NCBI RefSeq assembly: GCF_019216885.1
Contig: NZ_JAAQRC020000001.1
Span: 5,943,501 to 6,007,500, forward strand
Direction: 5' to 3'
DNA: 64,000 nucleotides
Source of the DNA: Methylobacterium sp. SyP6R
Lineage (GTDB): Bacteria > Pseudomonadota > Alphaproteobacteria > Rhizobiales > Beijerinckiaceae
Positions within the stretch are counted from its first letter, which is position 1; each line of letters opens with the position of its first letter. The notes below the pieces were generated by a model, which had not been told where the DNA came from, searched no databases, and saw nothing but the letters and a program-made list of their open reading frames with translations. Shown one piece after another: positions 23,138 to 32,684 of this stretch. Made by a program: the position numbers and the translations under genes.

Positions 23138-24754
23138 CTACTGTACGCTGATCCGGGTCATGTCGACGAACCACGACTGGGGCGAGACGAAGCCCTTCAC
23201 CCGCGGCGACATCGCCCTGGGGTTGAGATCATGCACGATGTACAGCCAGGGCGGATCATCGACCAGGCGCTCATGCGCGGCCCGCGTCGCCCGGGCGGCG
23301 GAATCGGGGTCGGTCGCGGCAGCAAGCTCACCCATCGCCGCATCGAACCGGGCATCCTGCCATTGCGGGAAGTTGAAGCCCTTCGGCGAGACGTTGGCCG
23401 AGGAGAAGTAGCGCGCCATCACGGCGACGTCCGAGGAGGGCGAGGACACGTTGAGCGCGTTCGCCCCTTGCAGGGCCGGCGCATCCGGCGCCGCCCGCCC
23501 GGCATTGAGCAGCACCTGCCACTCGACGACATTGAACGTGACGTCGACGTTGCAGGTCTGCTTCAGGTTCTCCTGCAGGAACTCGTTCATCGGCAGCGGC
23601 TGCATCTGGCCCGAGCCGGAGGTCGAGATCATCACCTTGAGCGACAGCGGAGCCTTGTCGGTGAAGCCGGCTTCCGCGAGCAGCGCCCTGCCCTTCTGGG
23701 GATCGAGGCGGTAGCGGTTCTGCGGCGCGCCGAAATTCGGATCGGACACTTTCAGCCAGCCGACGGCCGGCTCGGCGGTGCCGTTCAGGAAGGTCACCAG
23801 CCCGTCCCGGTCGATGCAGTAGTTGAGCGCCTGGCGCACCCGCACGTCCCTCACGGGGCTGTTCGCGGCGCCGATATTGTAGAACCACGGCCAGACATGC
23901 GGGTAGGAACCGGTGGTGATGGTGAACCCCGCCTGCCGCAGGGAGGCGAGACCGTCGGGTGCCGGCGCCTCGATCCAGTCGACCTGGCCCGCGCGGAGCG
24001 CCGCGATGCGGGCATTGGCCTCCGGGATCGGCATCAGCCGTACCTTGTCGACCTGGGCGAGGTGATCGCGGTCCCAGTAATCCGGGTTGCGGGCGAGTTC
24101 GACCGCCTCGCGCGGCCGCACCTGCGTGATGCGGAACGGTCCCGTCCCGGCGGCCGGCAGCATCGCGACCTTGGCCCAGTCCCGTCCCGCCCGCTCGAAC
24201 GAGGCCGGCGAGGTGAACAGCAGGTAGACCACCATGTAGGGGAAGTACGAGGCCGGAGCCGCGCTGGTGATGGCGACCGTCCGGTCGTCGATCTTGCGGT
24301 AGCGCGCCATGAGCGGCGCCCGCGCCCGGGTGATGCCGGCGGCCGGAAGCTCGTAATGCGGGCTGTCCGGCTTGAAGTAGCGGTCGAGATTCCAGATCAC
24401 CGCATCGGCATCGAAGGCGGTACCGTCATGGAAGCGCACGCCCTGGCGCAGGTGGAAAATCCAGGTCTTGGCGTCGTCCGGCGCCTGCTCCCAGCGTTCG
24501 GCGAGTCCCGGCCGCAACCCCGCCAGCCGGTCGGTGCGCGAGAGATCCCACAGCACCAACCCCTCGAAGACCGGGTAGCCGAGGAAGCGCATCCCCTCGA
24601 AGCCGTTATTCGGCATGCCGGTGGTGGTCGGCACGTCGGCGGCGGTCATGCCGATGCGCAGGATCGAGTCGGCCGAGACCGGTTGGGCGAAGACCGGCGC
24701 GAGCCCGAGGAGGAGAACAGAGAGGGCGACGGAGGAACAGAGCGGGCGGGACAT
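23138..24754 (-). CDS. ABC transporter substrate-binding protein, family 5 (DppA/OppA-like)
   Basis: 538-residue periplasmic solute-binding protein. The start at 24754 gives a clean signal peptide (MSRPLCSSVALSVLLLGLAPVFAQPVSA-DS). Family-5 signs: DSILRIGMTAADVPTTTG, ERWEQAPDDAKTWIFHLRQGVRFHDGTAFDADAVIWNLDRY (the SBP_bac_5 signature), VRDVRVRQALNYCIDRDGLVTFL and KGRALLAEAGFTDKAPLSL. Members bind peptides, nickel or opines. No matching permease or ATPase genes adjoin; the upstream ABC genes encode an ABC-2 exporter, so this binding protein looks orphaned. Paired with the amidase. Confidence 0.93.
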   Translation of the reverse strand: MSRPLCSSVALSVLLLGLAPVFAQPVSADSILRIGMTAADVPTTTGMPNNGFEGMRFLGYPVFEGLVLWDLSRTDRLAGLRPGLAERWEQAPDDAKTWIFHLRQGVRFHDGTAFDADAVIWNLDRYFKPDSPHYELPAAGITRARAPLMARYRKIDDRTVAITSAAPASYFPYMVVYLLFTSPASFERAGRDWAKVAMLPAAGTGPFRITQVRPREAVELARNPDYWDRDHLAQVDKVRLMPIPEANARIAALRAGQVDWIEAPAPDGLASLRQAGFTITTGSYPHVWPWFYNIGAANSPVRDVRVRQALNYCIDRDGLVTFLNGTAEPAVGWLKVSDPNFGAPQNRYRLDPQKGRALLAEAGFTDKAPLSLKVMISTSGSGQMQPLPMNEFLQENLKQTCNVDVTFNVVEWQVLLNAGRAAPDAPALQGANALNVSSPSSDVAVMARYFSSANVSPKGFNFPQWQDARFDAAMGELAAATDPDSAARATRAAHERLVDDPPWLYIVHDLNPRAMSPRVKGFVSPQSWFVDMTRISVQ

Positions 24755-24827
24755 GACGGCGGGCTCCGTGAAAGCCCCTCCGCCGCCGCAAGAGCCGGGC
24801 CAATCCGGCTCTTGCGACATCGAATTG

Positions 24828-25585
24828 TCAGCTCTTGAGCCGGTACCCCGTGCGGAAGATCCACGCCACCGCCGCCAGGCAGGCGACCAGGAACACCAGG
24901 GCCATGCCGAGGCTCACCGCCGGGTTGACGTCGGAATGGCCGTAGAAGCTCCAGCGGAAGCCACTGATCAGGTAGACCACCGGGTTGATCAGGCTCACAT
25001 TCCGCCACAGCGGCGGCAGCATGTCGATCGAGTAGAAGCTGCCGCCGAGGAATGTCAGCGGCGTGACGATGAGGAGCGGCACCAGCTGCAGCTTCTCGAA
25101 CCCGTCCGCCCACAGGCCGATCACGAAGCCGAACAGGCTGAAGGTGACGGCGGTAAGGACCAGGAACAGCACCATCACGAAAGGGTGCTCGATGCGCAAG
25201 GGCACGAACAGCGCCGAGGTCGCCAGGATGATCAGCCCGAGCATGATCGACTTGGTCGCCGCCGCCCCGACATAGCCGGCGACGATCTCGACCGCCGAGA
25301 TCGGCGCCGACAGGATCTCGTAGATCGTGCCGGAGAAGCGCGGGAAGTAGATGCCGAACGACGCGTTGGCGATGCTTTGCGTCAACAGCGTCAGCATGAT
25401 CAGCCCCGGCACGATGAAGGCGCCGTAGGGCACGCCGTCGACCGAGGTGATCCGCCCGCCGATCGCGGCGCCGAACACCACGAAGTAGAGCGAGGTCGAG
25501 ATCACCGGGGCGACGATGCTCTGGAGCAGCGTGCGGAAGGCGCGGTGCATCTCGAAGCCGTAGATGGCGCGGATGGCGGGCCAGT

Positions 25586-25589
<4 letters not shown>
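24828..25589 (-). CDS. ABC-2 type transporter permease
   Basis: 253-residue inner-membrane permease of the ABC-2 export family with six hydrophobic segments. It starts [32 protein letters not shown] and carries the family regions [53 protein letters not shown] and [45 protein letters not shown]. The start codon overlaps the stop of the ATPase gene by 4 bp, so the two form one exporter. Close relatives are the YadH/NodJ-type permeases. Substrate unknown. Confidence 0.93.
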
Positions 25590-26512
<923 letters not shown>

Positions 26513-26702
26513 CCGGTCCCGGGGCGTGTCAGGGCTGGCGGGGTGGCCGATCACCTAGGCCGCGGGAGGCCGGACCGCCACCATCCCGCGCCGGCAAGTC
26601 GTCGCGCCAGGCAGCGCGCGACGAGAAACCAGCCGGGTGTGGCCCGGATGTGCGCTCCTTCCCGCGTCCGGCCGGTGCGGCAGCGCACATGGCCGCGCGC
26701 GT

Positions 26703-27272
26703 TCAGGCGATCTTCTGGGAGCCGCCGCGGTCCCGGTCGTCCTCGTCGGCGACATCGTCGCCGTCATAGACGTCGTCCTCGGCGTCGCCCTGATCGTCCT
26801 CGTCTTCCTCCGCCCGCTCTACCTCGTCGTCCCGGGTGCGGATCTTGGTGTAGAAGTTGCCGACGAGCAGCGCCTCGCCGGCCGTCACCATGGAGCTGAG
26901 ATAGGCGTTGATGGTCGTCGGGGCGGCATCGGGCAGCGCGCGCAGGATCTGCGGCTGCGACAGGCCCTGCGGCCCGGCGCCGTCGATCAGGGCCTTGAGG
27001 CGGCCCTTGGTCGAGTTCGCCCGCGGGCCGCGCGGGCCGCGCCGGCCGCTCGCGCGGGGCTCGCCCCTTTCCGGACCGGCCACCGCCCCCCCGGAGGGCC
27101 GCGACAGGCCGAGATCCTCGATCGGCGTATCCTCGATGATGGCGCGCAACGCGTTCTCGGCCAGCCGGAGCTTGGCCAGCTCCGCCCCGATCCGCTCGTA
27201 CTCCGCCTCCAGCGCCGCTCGGCGTTCGCTCACATCAGCCAAGGCCTTCATGAGCGCATCATTCCCCGACAT
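26703..27272 (-). CDS. Hypothetical protein with coiled coil, helical domain and acidic tail
   Basis: 189 residues from ATG 27272 (MSGNDALMKALADVSERR). Layout: a coiled-coil helix (about 5-50, ERRAALEAEYERIGAELAKLRLAENALRAI), a basic Gly/Arg/Pro linker (GRRGPRGPRANSTKGR), a winged-helix-like segment (LSQPQILRALPDAAPTTINAYLSSMVTAGEALLVGNFYTKI) and a strongly acidic Asp/Glu-rich C-terminus. The helical segment resembles HTH domains, so DNA binding or a nucleoid role is possible but not shown. Not assigned to a named family. Confidence 0.7.
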   Translation of the reverse strand: MSGNDALMKALADVSERRAALEAEYERIGAELAKLRLAENALRAIIEDTPIEDLGLSRPSGGAVAGPERGEPRASGRRGPRGPRANSTKGRLKALIDGAGPQGLSQPQILRALPDAAPTTINAYLSSMVTAGEALLVGNFYTKIRTRDDEVERAEEDEDDQGDAEDDVYDGDDVADEDDRDRGGSQKIA

Positions 27273-27865
27273 CGCCCCTCCGGTGAAACTGGGCACCGGG
27301 TCCTTGCATAGGTGAGGTGCAGCGTCAACGAGGAAGCGCACAGGACCAGTGCCATCACCAATGGATATCATCACGCAGCGGATATCGGCGCCACAGTCTT
27401 GAATTCCCGTTCGCGCCCCTCCTTATGCCCGCACCATATCGAGGAGATTCTACGATATGCACATCGGATAGCGAGACATGAAGACCGTTCTCAAATAGAT
27501 TCTCGGCATGAAAATGGGCAAGTTGGCGATCCCCATCGTCACAGGCAGCATTACCAAACCGGTGCGCCGATCGCGACATTGGATCTGCCATTCAGCAGAC
27601 CGGCCGCGAAGGCAGAACTCCGGCGCGGCCTCGTAGAAAATCAGCCTGACTTGATGGCCAGAGCGCCGCTTCCCCGGCACTCCGCCGGACGAACGCTTCC
27701 ATCAAGCCTGCTTCTTGGTGATCGCTCGCCTGAGGCGAGGAGACGGTATGCGGGGTCCGGTCCGGCGGCCGGCGCGTCCGACCATTCGGCCCTTGCCCGG
27801 GCATGCCGGACCGCCGCGGCTCATCACACGGGGGATTGACGACCATCGATCCGGTCCCGGCCGTG
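27273..27865. other. Intergenic stretch without a supported gene
   Basis: Moderately lower GC than flanking DNA. Short reading frames exist on both strands but none has a ribosome binding site, recognisable motif or steady codon use; the minus-strand frames around 27355-27680 could be fragments of one decayed gene. This is the left part of the degraded strip that ends at tRNA-Lys. Confidence 0.5.
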
Positions 27866-27936
27866 TCACCAGCCCGCGCGGCGCCTGAGCGAAGCCGGTT
27901 TCCGCATCGCGAAGCGATCAATCGGAACCCGTATCA
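27866..27936 (-). repeat. Partial reverse copy of the TCATACGCTTTCCGATTGATC repeat
   Basis: The reverse complement reads tgatacgggttccgattgat and continues gcttcgcgatgcggaaaccg up to gcgcgggctgg, matching the left two thirds of the copies at 21465 and 33524 with a few substitutions. The 3' hairpin part is missing. Confidence 0.7.
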
Positions 27937-27964
27937 CAGTCTTCATGCCGAAACACAGTCAGAC

Positions 27965-28070
27965 CTAGAGCATTTTCCGACGAAGTGGATGCCGGTTCGT
28001 TGCAGAAAATGCGGCAAAATCAAAAACCTAGAGAGCTTCGCGATTGCAACGAGATCGTGAAGTGCTCTAG
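27965..28070. repeat. MITE-like ~105-bp repeat (copy 2)
   Basis: From ctagagcattttccgacgaa to cgtgaagtgctctag, with perfect 8-bp terminal inverted repeats ctagagca/tgctctag. Nearly identical to 21323-21427 over its full length. Lies in the decayed strip upstream of tRNA-Lys. Confidence 0.75.
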
Positions 28071-28313
28071 CCCGATGGATAACGACGAGAAGGCTGTCAT
28101 CCGCCTTGCCTGCCCGGCCTCCATCCTCAACCGAAACGAGTGGAGACAATTCTTCATTGGCCGTGCGCCTGTCCCACCGCCATCGAATCGTGTTGGCGGC
28201 ATTCCGCAGCGTCCTTACCGCTGCGAGACGCGGTGATGTAATGCAAAATTTCACTGCCGCAGCGATTGAAGCTGGGTCGGTCGCCCCGTCGATTTCGACG
28301 CTTTTTTGTTCTC

Positions 28314-28727
28314 ATGAACAGAGAGCACGCCATGAAAGAGGCAACAGCTGCGGAAGCCAAGCTCGCGGCAACGGATTTGATAAGTGAGCTAGAAAAAAGC
28401 GCAGACGGGGGCGTCGTCTTCGCCCTAACTCCAGAAAATTCGCGCAAACTGTCGGTAATAATAAATTTATATTTCGGAGATTCGAAGATATTTATCCTGT
28501 ATTCGAATAATATAACTTGCAAAAATCTCTCGATGATGCCGCGGTTCCCGTCCGGCTCCACCACTGAACGGGTGTTTTTATTTCGATTTATAAATCTCCG
28601 AACCGCACATAAGAGCGATGCGAGCGATCCGCATCACGAAAAAAATGACGGACATCCTTGCCCTTGCGCCATCAGGGCAAAAAGCTCGACTACCGGCACG
28701 AACCGCGACGTCGCTCGCTCATCATGA
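28314..28727 (+). CDS. Doubtful AT-rich hypothetical protein
   Basis: Up to 137 residues from ATG 28314 (MNREHAMKEATAAEAKL), or from the second ATG at 28332. The first ~75 residues look protein-like (helix, then SADGGVVFALTPENSRKLSVIINLYFGDSKIFILYSN, an alternating hydrophobic pattern). After about 28560 the composition turns Ser/Thr/His-rich and looks non-coding, suggesting a gene that has lost its proper 3' end. AT-rich relative to the chromosome. No family recognised. Confidence 0.3.
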   Translation: MNREHAMKEATAAEAKLAATDLISELEKSADGGVVFALTPENSRKLSVIINLYFGDSKIFILYSNNITCKNLSMMPRFPSGSTTERVFLFRFINLRTAHKSDASDPHHEKNDGHPCPCAIRAKSSTTGTNRDVARSS

Positions 28728-28789
28728 GCAAATCCCATTTTTCCGCGACTGTCGTTCGGCCGCTGCCATCATACACGGAACCATCCACC

Positions 28790-29468
28790 ATGAGCGATGA
28801 CAGAAAACAGCGGCTGGTCGAATTATGGTGTAAATTTCATAAACATAAGCACAGTCTGCCGCATGAGGCCCGTATCAAGCGGCATGTGAGATTAATTTCT
28901 GTAATCAACAACTTATCTCAAGCATCGATTGGCGCTTCAACCTATAGTTGTTCGCACATCGACACCGCGATCAAGCGGATCAGCCGCTATTGTTCCATCG
29001 CACACAGCGCCTCTCTCGGCGAGTTCGAACATCCAGCGGACCGCCTCACGACATCCGCAATCACATTCGGCTACGGAATGTTCGGAGAGGCCGCCATCGG
29101 CACGGACTATCAAACACAAGACTTCTCCAAAGACAGCCGGTTCTTTAAAAGAAATCGAGATCGAACATGATGTCTGGACCAGATCGGGACCTTATGTCCG
29201 AGCGGGGGTCAAGCTCGGGTCTGGCTGCATCATCGGCGGGCGAAGCTTCGTCACGAACGACATTTCACCTTATGCCGTCGTTGTCGGCAATCCCGGGCGC
29301 ATAGTCCGCTATATGTTCGACGACAAGACCATCGAACGACTTCTGGGGACCGAATGATGGCGCTATAAATTTACGGAATTTGCGGGGATCGATTTCAGAA
29401 ACATCAATCAGATCATCGATCTCGTGGACTCGGGCAAGCTTGCCCCCTTCGATGAAGTATTTTTTTGA
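28790..29468 (+). pseudogene. Broken CatB-type hexapeptide O-acetyltransferase
   Basis: Reads as a left-handed beta-helix acyltransferase of the CatB/xenobiotic acetyltransferase kind, with two lesions. Frame 1 from ATG 28790 gives ISRYCSIAHSASLGEFEHPADRLTTS...TDYQTQDFSKDSRFFKRN and then runs to a stop at about 29166. The continuation, EIEIEHDVWTRSGPYVRAGVKLGSGCIIGG...YAVVVGNPGRIVRY, is in another frame, so an indel lies near 29145-29155. At 29355 a TGA replaces the expected Trp codon (GTE-stop-WRYKFTEFAG), after which the same frame continues IDFRNINQIIDLVDSGKLAPFDE to 29468. Such enzymes modify sugars in surface polysaccharide or antibiotics. Confidence 0.85.
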
Positions 29469-29873
29469 GCACCACGCTTTGAACCCCCCTGCACTGAGAC
29501 CGGTCCAACGTCGACGCGACCGATGACGTCACCCGGGCAATGTCTTGCCGCCCTTCCTGTAACCGACTCGCACCTCCGGGACGGGTCGACGGCCTGACGC
29601 GTCAGCGTCCCAGGCCGTCGGCACGAGGCTGGTGCGTCATCGACGCCCACTCCATCCGATCGACCAAGCCGCGGCCATTCAGGCTCCCGAGGCACAGGCG
29701 AGGAGGACGGTGATCGGCCCCATGCCAGGGATCGCGCGCCTGAGCGGGCAAAGTCGGGAATGATGCCTGTGGTCTCTCTCGGGCAGACCGATCAAGATTT
29801 AATGCAGGACGCCAAGTCGATCGCCCCGACATCAGCGCGCAGCTGGATCGGCATCGGCGGTTCTCATGATATG
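29469..29873. other. Intergenic stretch next to the tRNA-Lys 3' end
   Basis: 405 bp with no supported gene. It holds a GC-rich imperfect stem (gacggcctgacgcg... with ...caggccgtc, about 29589-29621). No copy of the tRNA 3' end was spotted that would mark an attachment site. Confidence 0.5.
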
Positions 29874-29949
29874 TGGTGAGCGCGCTGGGACTCGAACCCA
29901 GGACCTACAGATTAAAAGTCCGTTGCTCTACCAGCTGAGCTACGCGCCC
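29874..29949 (-). tRNA. tRNA-Lys (anticodon TTT)
   Basis: 76-nt cloverleaf on the minus strand with CCA encoded. Acceptor GGGCGCG pairs with CGCGCTC (one G-T), D arm gctcagctggtagagc, anticodon stem ACGGA/TCTGT around loop CTTTTAA (TTT reads AAA/AAG), variable loop aggtc, T arm ctggg-ttcgagt-cccag, discriminator A. The 3' end faces the degraded low-GC strip at 27.3-29.9 kb, a typical orientation for island insertion. Confidence 0.97.
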
Positions 29950-30076
29950 GCGTCCCGGACGATGGCGCGGCGCTGGTGGGCCGGCCCGATCCTGCTTGGG
30001 ACAAGGGCGGACATAGGGGGTTGACGCGGCCGGGTCAACCGGGAGACCAGGGCCGCCCACATCAACCGGCGTCCCG

Positions 30077-31153
30077 ATGCTACGAGATACCGCAACGCCC
30101 GCCGCTCCCGCCCCCTGGCGGCGTTTCGCCGGCCTCCTCCTCGGCGCGGCCGGAGCCCTGGGGCTGGGCGTGCTCGCCTTCGTGACGATCCTCGACCCCT
30201 ACGGCCTGCGCGCCGCCCCGGGGCGGGCACCGGGACCGATCCTGGATCTCAACCAGCGCTTCATGTACCCGCAGGTGGTGCGGAGCGGCGCCTATGACGC
30301 GGCGGTGTTCGGGACCTCGACCGCTCGCCTCCTCGACCCGCAGGCCCTCGACCGGGCCTTCGGCGGCCGCTTCGCCAACCTCGCCATGAACGCGGCGACG
30401 CCCTGGGAACAGACGCAGCTCGCGCGGCTCTTCCTCGCGCGGGCGCCCGCGAAAGCGGTGCTGTTCGGCCTCGACGCACCGTGGTGCGAGGCGGATGCCG
30501 ACACGAAGCGCCTGACCTTCCGGGCCTTCCCGCCCTGGCTGTACCGGGAGCCGCTCGGTTGGGATGCGCCGTTCCGCCAGTGGAACCAGCAGAGCGCCGA
30601 GATCGCCGGCCGGGCGCTGCTCCACGCCCTCGGACGGATGCCGGCGCGCATCCGCGGCGACGGCTACGAGGTCTTCACGCCGCCGGAATCCCGCTACGAC
30701 GCCGCGCGGGCCGCCGCCCACATCCATGGCGACGGTTCCCCCCCCGGGACGACGGGCGATGCGAATGCCCCCGGGCAGGCCGTTTCCTTGCCGGCCCTGC
30801 CCTGGCTCGACGCACTCCTCGGCCTCGTCCCGGCGGACGGGCTCAAGCTCGTCGCCTTCATGCCGGTCAACGTGGCGGCGCAGCCAGAGCCCGGCAGCGC
30901 CGCCGCGGCGCGCGAGGCGACGTGCAAGGCGCAGGTCACCGCGATCGCCCGGCGGCACGGCGCGACCGTGGTCGATTTCCGCATCCCGTCGGCGGTGACG
31001 CGGGACGACACGAATTACTGGGACGCCCTGCATTACCGCCTGCCGGTCGCCGCCCGCATCGTCGCGGACTTGAAGCGGGCGGTGGCGGAGCCCCGCGACG
31101 ATCCGGACGGCGTCTACCGCGTGCTCGCGGCGCCGCCCGGCGCGACGAAGTAG
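30077..31153 (+). CDS. Membrane-anchored hypothetical protein, possibly SGNH-like
   Basis: 358 residues. An N-terminal transmembrane anchor (FAGLLLGAAGALGLGVLAFVTIL, about 16-38) is followed by an extracytoplasmic domain. Features hinting at an SGNH/AlgJ-like fold: AAVFGTSTARLLDPQ (GxS block after a strand), FANLAMNAATPWEQTQLA (Gly/Asn region), KAVLFGLDAPWCE and a C-terminal NYWDALHYRLPVAARIV with Asp and His positioned like the family's D-x-x-H. None of this is a firm assignment. Stands alone between tRNA-Lys and ispB. Confidence 0.7.
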   Translation: MLRDTATPAAPAPWRRFAGLLLGAAGALGLGVLAFVTILDPYGLRAAPGRAPGPILDLNQRFMYPQVVRSGAYDAAVFGTSTARLLDPQALDRAFGGRFANLAMNAATPWEQTQLARLFLARAPAKAVLFGLDAPWCEADADTKRLTFRAFPPWLYREPLGWDAPFRQWNQQSAEIAGRALLHALGRMPARIRGDGYEVFTPPESRYDAARAAAHIHGDGSPPGTTGDANAPGQAVSLPALPWLDALLGLVPADGLKLVAFMPVNVAAQPEPGSAAAAREATCKAQVTAIARRHGATVVDFRIPSAVTRDDTNYWDALHYRLPVAARIVADLKRAVAEPRDDPDGVYRVLAAPPGATK

Positions 31154-31229
31154 GAGACCCGTCCGGGCGACGGGCGCGTCACGGGCGGACCAGAGGCCTC
31201 GCCGGCCCGCGCCGGCTGCCGCGCCCGGT

Positions 31230-32258
31230 CTACCGGGCCCGCGCGATGCAGAAATCCACCGCCTCGATCAGCGCCTGCTTGATCGGCGAGGGCGGGAACA
31301 GCGCCAGCGCGTCCTTGGCCCGGTCGCCGTACTGACGCGCGCGCGCGATCGTGTCCTCGAGGGCGTGGTGGCGGCGCATGATCGCGATCGCCGTCTCGAG
31401 GTCGGCGGGCTCCGCGATCTCCTGGCGCTCCAGGGTGCGGCGCCAGAAGTCCTGCTCCTCGTCGCTGCCGCGGCGGAACGACAGCACCACCGGCAGGGTG
31501 ATCTTGCCCTCGCGAAAGTCGTCGCCGACGTTCTTGCCGAGATCGGCGCTGGTGCCGCCGTAATCGAGGGCGTCGTCGACGAGCTGGAAGGCGATGCCGA
31601 GATTCATGCCGTAGCTGCGGCAGGCGGCGATCTCAGGCATCGGGCGCGCGGCGATGACCGGGCCGACCTCGCAGGCGGCGGCGAACAATTCGGCGGTCTT
31701 CGCGCGGATCACCGCCAGGTACTCGTCCTCGGTGGTCTCGGTCGAGCGGGCGGCGGTGAGCTGCATCACCTCGCCCTCGGCGATCACCGAGGCGGCCGAC
31801 GAGAGAATGTCGAGGGCGCGCAGCGAGCCGACCTCGACCATCATCTTGAAGGCCTGACCGAGCAGAAAATCGCCGACGAGGACGCTGGCCTCGTTGCCCC
31901 ACTTGATCCGAGCCGCGACCTTGCCGCGGCGCATGTCGCTCTCGTCGACGACATCGTCGTGCAAAAGCGTCGCCGTGTGCATGAACTCGACGCTGGCGGC
32001 GAGCTTGACGTCGCCGTCGCTCGCCGGGTCGTAGCCCGACAGCGAGGCCGTGGCGAGGGTCAGGATCGGGCGCAGGCGCTTGCCGCCCGAGGAGATCAGG
32101 TGGTTGGCGACCTCCGGGATCATCGTCACGTCGGAGCCGGTGCGCGACAGGATCATCGCGTTGACGCGCTCCATCCCGCCGGCCACGAGCCCCACCAGGG
32201 CATCGAGGCTGGCCTCCGGATCGGAGGGTCTGTCCTGAAGGGAAAGTACGACGCCCAC
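31230..32258 (-). CDS. ispB: Polyprenyl (octaprenyl/decaprenyl) diphosphate synthase
   Basis: 342-residue trans-isoprenyl diphosphate synthase that makes the side chain of ubiquinone. First Asp-rich motif LLHDDVVDESDMRRG, second motif FQLVDDALDYGG, plus ISSGGKRLRPILTLATA and NEASVLVGDFLLGQAFKMM. The small residues before the first DDxxD suit a long-chain product; alphaproteobacteria of this group usually make Q-10, so decaprenyl is likely but the length cannot be read off. Divergent from the DUF2007 gene. Confidence 0.95.
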   Translation of the reverse strand: MGVVLSLQDRPSDPEASLDALVGLVAGGMERVNAMILSRTGSDVTMIPEVANHLISSGGKRLRPILTLATASLSGYDPASDGDVKLAASVEFMHTATLLHDDVVDESDMRRGKVAARIKWGNEASVLVGDFLLGQAFKMMVEVGSLRALDILSSAASVIAEGEVMQLTAARSTETTEDEYLAVIRAKTAELFAAACEVGPVIAARPMPEIAACRSYGMNLGIAFQLVDDALDYGGTSADLGKNVGDDFREGKITLPVVLSFRRGSDEEQDFWRRTLERQEIAEPADLETAIAIMRRHHALEDTIARARQYGDRAKDALALFPPSPIKQALIEAVDFCIARAR

Positions 32259-32459
32259 GCCCGCGCGATCTCCTCAGCGCCGCCCCGAACCCCGGGGCCT
32301 CGGTCTACTCCCGCCCCCTTTGGCACGCGAGCGCCCCCGGCGGCAACACGCAAGCTGCCGCAAGCCCTGGCGGCAGTGCCGCGGCCTGGGGATGCGCAGC
32401 AACCGGCGCGACACTGTGGTATGGCCGCCGCGATCCGAGCAGGAACCCGCGCAAACCCC

Positions 32460-32684
32460 ATGATCGAGCTGATCCGCACCAACGATCTCGTCCTGATCGG
32501 CTTCGCGGAATCCCTTCTCACCGGCGCCGAGATCCCGGTTCTGGTGGCCGACAACCACATCAGCGTGATGGAGGGCATGATCGGCGCCTTCCCGCGCCGG
32601 CTGCTGGTACCGGAGGACCATGCCCGCCAGGCCCGGCGCATCCTCACCGATGCGGGCCTCGCGCACGAGCTGCGGCACCCGTGA
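32460..32684 (+). CDS. DUF2007 domain protein (putative signal-transducing)
   Basis: 74 residues starting MIELIRTNDLVLIGFAESLLTGAEIPVLVADNHISVMEGMIGAFPRRLLVPEDHARQARRIL, the full DUF2007 pattern (N-terminal strand/helix, then V-x-D-x-x, then P-x-R-L-x-V-x-x-x-D-x-x-x-A). Function unknown. The stop overlaps the GTG start of the methyltransferase by 4 bp, so the two are translated together; this pairing is usual in alphaproteobacteria. Confidence 0.9.
   Translation: MIELIRTNDLVLIGFAESLLTGAEIPVLVADNHISVMEGMIGAFPRRLLVPEDHARQARRILTDAGLAHELRHP

Noticed and set aside
27312..27839. Plus-strand open frame of 175 codons and short minus-strand frames in the same place
   Set aside because: His/Arg/Ser-rich translation without any fold pattern or start signal; part of it overlaps the repeat at 27866 and its flank. 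No frame keeps consistent codon use.
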